A stretch of 10,336 nt of DNA from assembly GCF_000499385.1 (NCBI RefSeq), contig NW_013655160.1, positions 1,687 to 12,022 on the forward strand, given 5' to 3'. Below are positions 8,369 to 10,336 of this stretch, piece after piece. The first letter of the stretch is position 1; each line of letters opens with the position of its first letter. Made by a program: the position numbers and the translations under genes. This DNA is from Eimeria necatrix. Lineage: Eukaryota > Apicomplexa > Conoidasida > Eucoccidiorida > Eimeriidae. The notes below the pieces were generated by a model. The model did not search any database, was not told the origin of the DNA, and saw only the letters and a list, made by a program, of their open reading frames with translations.

Positions 8369-9291
8369 TATGTATCTTCGCCAGTAGTTTGCCGATCCAA
8401 CGGTAGTAAGGCCTGAATGCTACACAGTTACTGTAGTGAAGTGCGGCTATACTACGCCGCGTAAACATTTTTGTGGAAAATCGTAGTTTCTTGTGTATTC
8501 TTCTGGGTGCCAGTGTCTTTGCAGCAGATTCATTGTCTTTTCCTCGGGAAGCGCGTGCATGCAAAGTGCTACGAAAAGCGTTTGCCAGAACAATCTGAAG
8601 AATGATTGGCCTGCTTGAAGAGCAAGCTGCCAAGTATTCAACTAGATGAGTACAAGCTATGCTGCCAAGGGGCGCTGCTGAAATATCACCAGGTCGTAGT
8701 TATTGACACTTGCTTGGCGCGTTTCGTTTCTACCAAGACAGTGTTTTCTGCCGTGTGGGATGCGTGAAAACGGGACGACTTTACACACAGACTGTTCCCC
8801 TTTTGATTTCTTTCAAGCGCAGTAAATGTGTCGTCATCTTGTGCTCAGCAGGAGCTAGTCGTGGCAATAACAGTTAAATTGAATCACGAATTTTCCTATT
8901 TGTGCACATGGCATCCTACACCAGCTGCAACCCCGCTATCTGGAGTCTGGCTTGTTGAAGCTGTGCGCATGCGCCTCTTTTAGGTGTCGCACCAAAGCAT
9001 TTCTGGGGCCCAAAAGCACTGGGTGGTGTGTAAATACAATGTTTTCACTATTGCCTGAAGACAAATGTGCCTGGAACATATCTGTGGCGCTCTATAGTTA
9101 CTTAAGGTAAGCACGTACTCCTTTCAGCTACCCTTGAAAGCACGCAATTTAACCAAAATGAACACGACACCAGAAAATCAGAAGGAGCAGATAGAATTTT
9201 GCTTTGCCTTTCAAAAAAGAAAGTAGGAACGAACTTATGCAGAAGGCAACCATCCTGGTTAAGTCGCTCCTATGCGAGGGACGGACACAAC

Positions 9292-9313
9292 GATGCATGT
9301 GATTACATGCGTC
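9292..9313. repeat. Short hairpin with tetraloop
   Basis: The arms GATGCATGT and ACATGCGTC pair over nine positions, one of them G-T, around the loop GATT. Several stems of this strength are expected by chance in 10 kb, so no function is proposed. Confidence 0.3.
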
Positions 9314-10244
9314 TTCCATCGTGGCGGGTTGCCCATATTCTTGAAGGACACTGTTTACTTGCTAGTAAAGCATACTAGTCTGAATTAGCATCATGCGGAC
9401 GTCAGTGGACTCAGGCTCTCCCAGTTCGCTACCTCTTCCTCGCCTAAATTTTGACTTCCCACGCTAAGTAGCGAGGACTTGAAGGGCTGGCGCCTTCACA
9501 GAGATTCAGTTGGCAAAGCATCCGCACGTAAGTTGTTGTCTGATGATGTGCGTGGTGCCCTCTCATCGCCCGCGTGGTTTTTTTCAACTTAATCGATCGA
9601 AGGTAGGCACTGCAAACAAGTAAACTCGATCTTCTCTTCTTCTTGTTCGCAGGAAGTAGGTAGCGTTCCTATTTTTGGAAAGATTGTAAATTACTGGGCA
9701 GTTTTCTGCTAGTTGATTTGTAGGAACTGCCGAGATCTGGCGTCATGGAGTAGGATTTGGCGTCAAGATAGACATTTCGCAAAAATGTGGATGCATGAGA
9801 CGTTTAGCCCCATATGCAAAGTGTCGTGTAATATTTGTGCGTGAGACTGGTTTTCTTGCCTGGAAATATGACTTGGAATTGACATTATCTTCTTTCGGTG
9901 TGTGTATGAACATCAATGCTCAGTGTGCATGCTGAATGTAATACGAAACGCGCCGTTGCCTCCTTGCGAGAGATTTGCTAGCCGATGTCAAAGGAGTGAG
10001 CGGTACACAGCTAGCGTAGTGCGTTTCGAATGACAGGCATTAGTTAAAGAAATTTAATGAAGCATTGCATTCTCCGCTTTTCCCGTCAGACGCTAGTGTG
10101 GCTGTAAACAATTCAACATCTTTTCTTTGCAGATTCCACATCAACATAGTGCATAGTTGCTCTAGTCAAAACGGCTCGTTCTTTTTGTGCACTGGTGCTG
10201 AGACAGCTTGAGCAAAATGCCTCTAATCAGCCGGCTAAATGGAT

Positions 10245-10273
10245 CAGAGCTATGCTCCGCCGGAGCAGCTCTG
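10245..10273. repeat. GC-rich inverted repeat / hairpin
   Basis: The arms CAGAGCT and AGCTCTG enclose a second perfect pair, GCTCC and GGAGC, around a three-base GCC loop. The only interruption is a two-base AT bulge on the left arm. This gives 12 Watson-Crick pairs and is the most stable hairpin I found. No T-run follows, so it is not a bacterial-type terminator. A chance origin cannot be excluded. Confidence 0.45.
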
Positions 10274-10336
10274 GAATATCACTGTGCTGTGGTGATTGAA
10301 CACGCTTGGTTTATTCATCTCCTGTCTACGGCGATA

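Larger units (their letters stand above)
8369..10336. other. Non-coding stretch with hairpins and splice-like words
   Basis: I find no supported gene in these 2 kb. Frames are short. Good acceptor-like tracts end near 8522, at 9652 (the most pyrimidine-rich in the window) and at 10132, each followed by a short open frame, and GTAAGC/GTAAGT donors lie at 9109 and 9528, but no chain of exons keeps phase. Two hairpins (9292-9313 and 10245-10273) and a weak similarity between 8606-8706 and 10208-10299 are the only structures. The last open frame, from 10202, runs off the window end after about 45 codons. Confidence 0.5.

Noticed and set aside
1..10336. Bacterial operon, phage, CRISPR array or defence system
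   Set aside because: There are no adjacent long ORFs, no Shine-Dalgarno-linked starts, no regularly spaced repeats and no recognisable prokaryotic protein in any frame.

Overview
This window contains no gene that I can name. It reads as eukaryotic, largely non-coding DNA. A hand count of sample rows gives a base composition in the mid-40s percent GC. CpG dinucleotides are not obviously depleted. The + strand is slightly T-rich. There are no long open frames, no operon-like packing and no recognisable rRNA, tRNA, CRISPR array or transposase. Open-frame lengths are close to what random sequence of this composition gives: the longest has 174 codons with no early ATG, and the longest ATG-started one has 135. 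GTAAGT-type donor and pyrimidine-CAG acceptor look-alikes occur throughout, as in intron-rich or intergenic DNA of a protist. A coccidian apicomplexan would fit the mid-range GC, the intact CpG, the T-rich strand and a few TGCATGC/TGAGACG-type words. That is a weak guess and not an identification.

Layout. Positions 7-102 hold one copy of a roughly 96-bp repeat. Its second copy lies at 3937-4032, in the same orientation, exactly 3,930 bases away, with no gaps and about 90% identity. The 3.8 kb between them holds only short random-looking frames and isolated splice-like words. From about 4360 to 6298 the + strand is unusually poor in stop codons in one reading frame. The best coding candidates lie here: 5302-5532, an ATG frame at 5863-6099, and an overlapping frame at 6086-6298. 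There is also a possible small spliced model between 4636 and 5100. From 6299 to the end I see scattered ATG frames (7218-7427 on +, 7961-8368 on -), two hairpins and a weak internal similarity between about 8606-8706 and 10208-10299, but nothing that holds up as a gene.

The one solid feature is the repeat pair. Its differences are spread evenly over codon positions and are nearly all transitions, which fits a neutrally decaying dispersed repeat rather than a conserved exon. The candidate coding frames are reported at low confidence. Transcript data or a related genome would settle them quickly.
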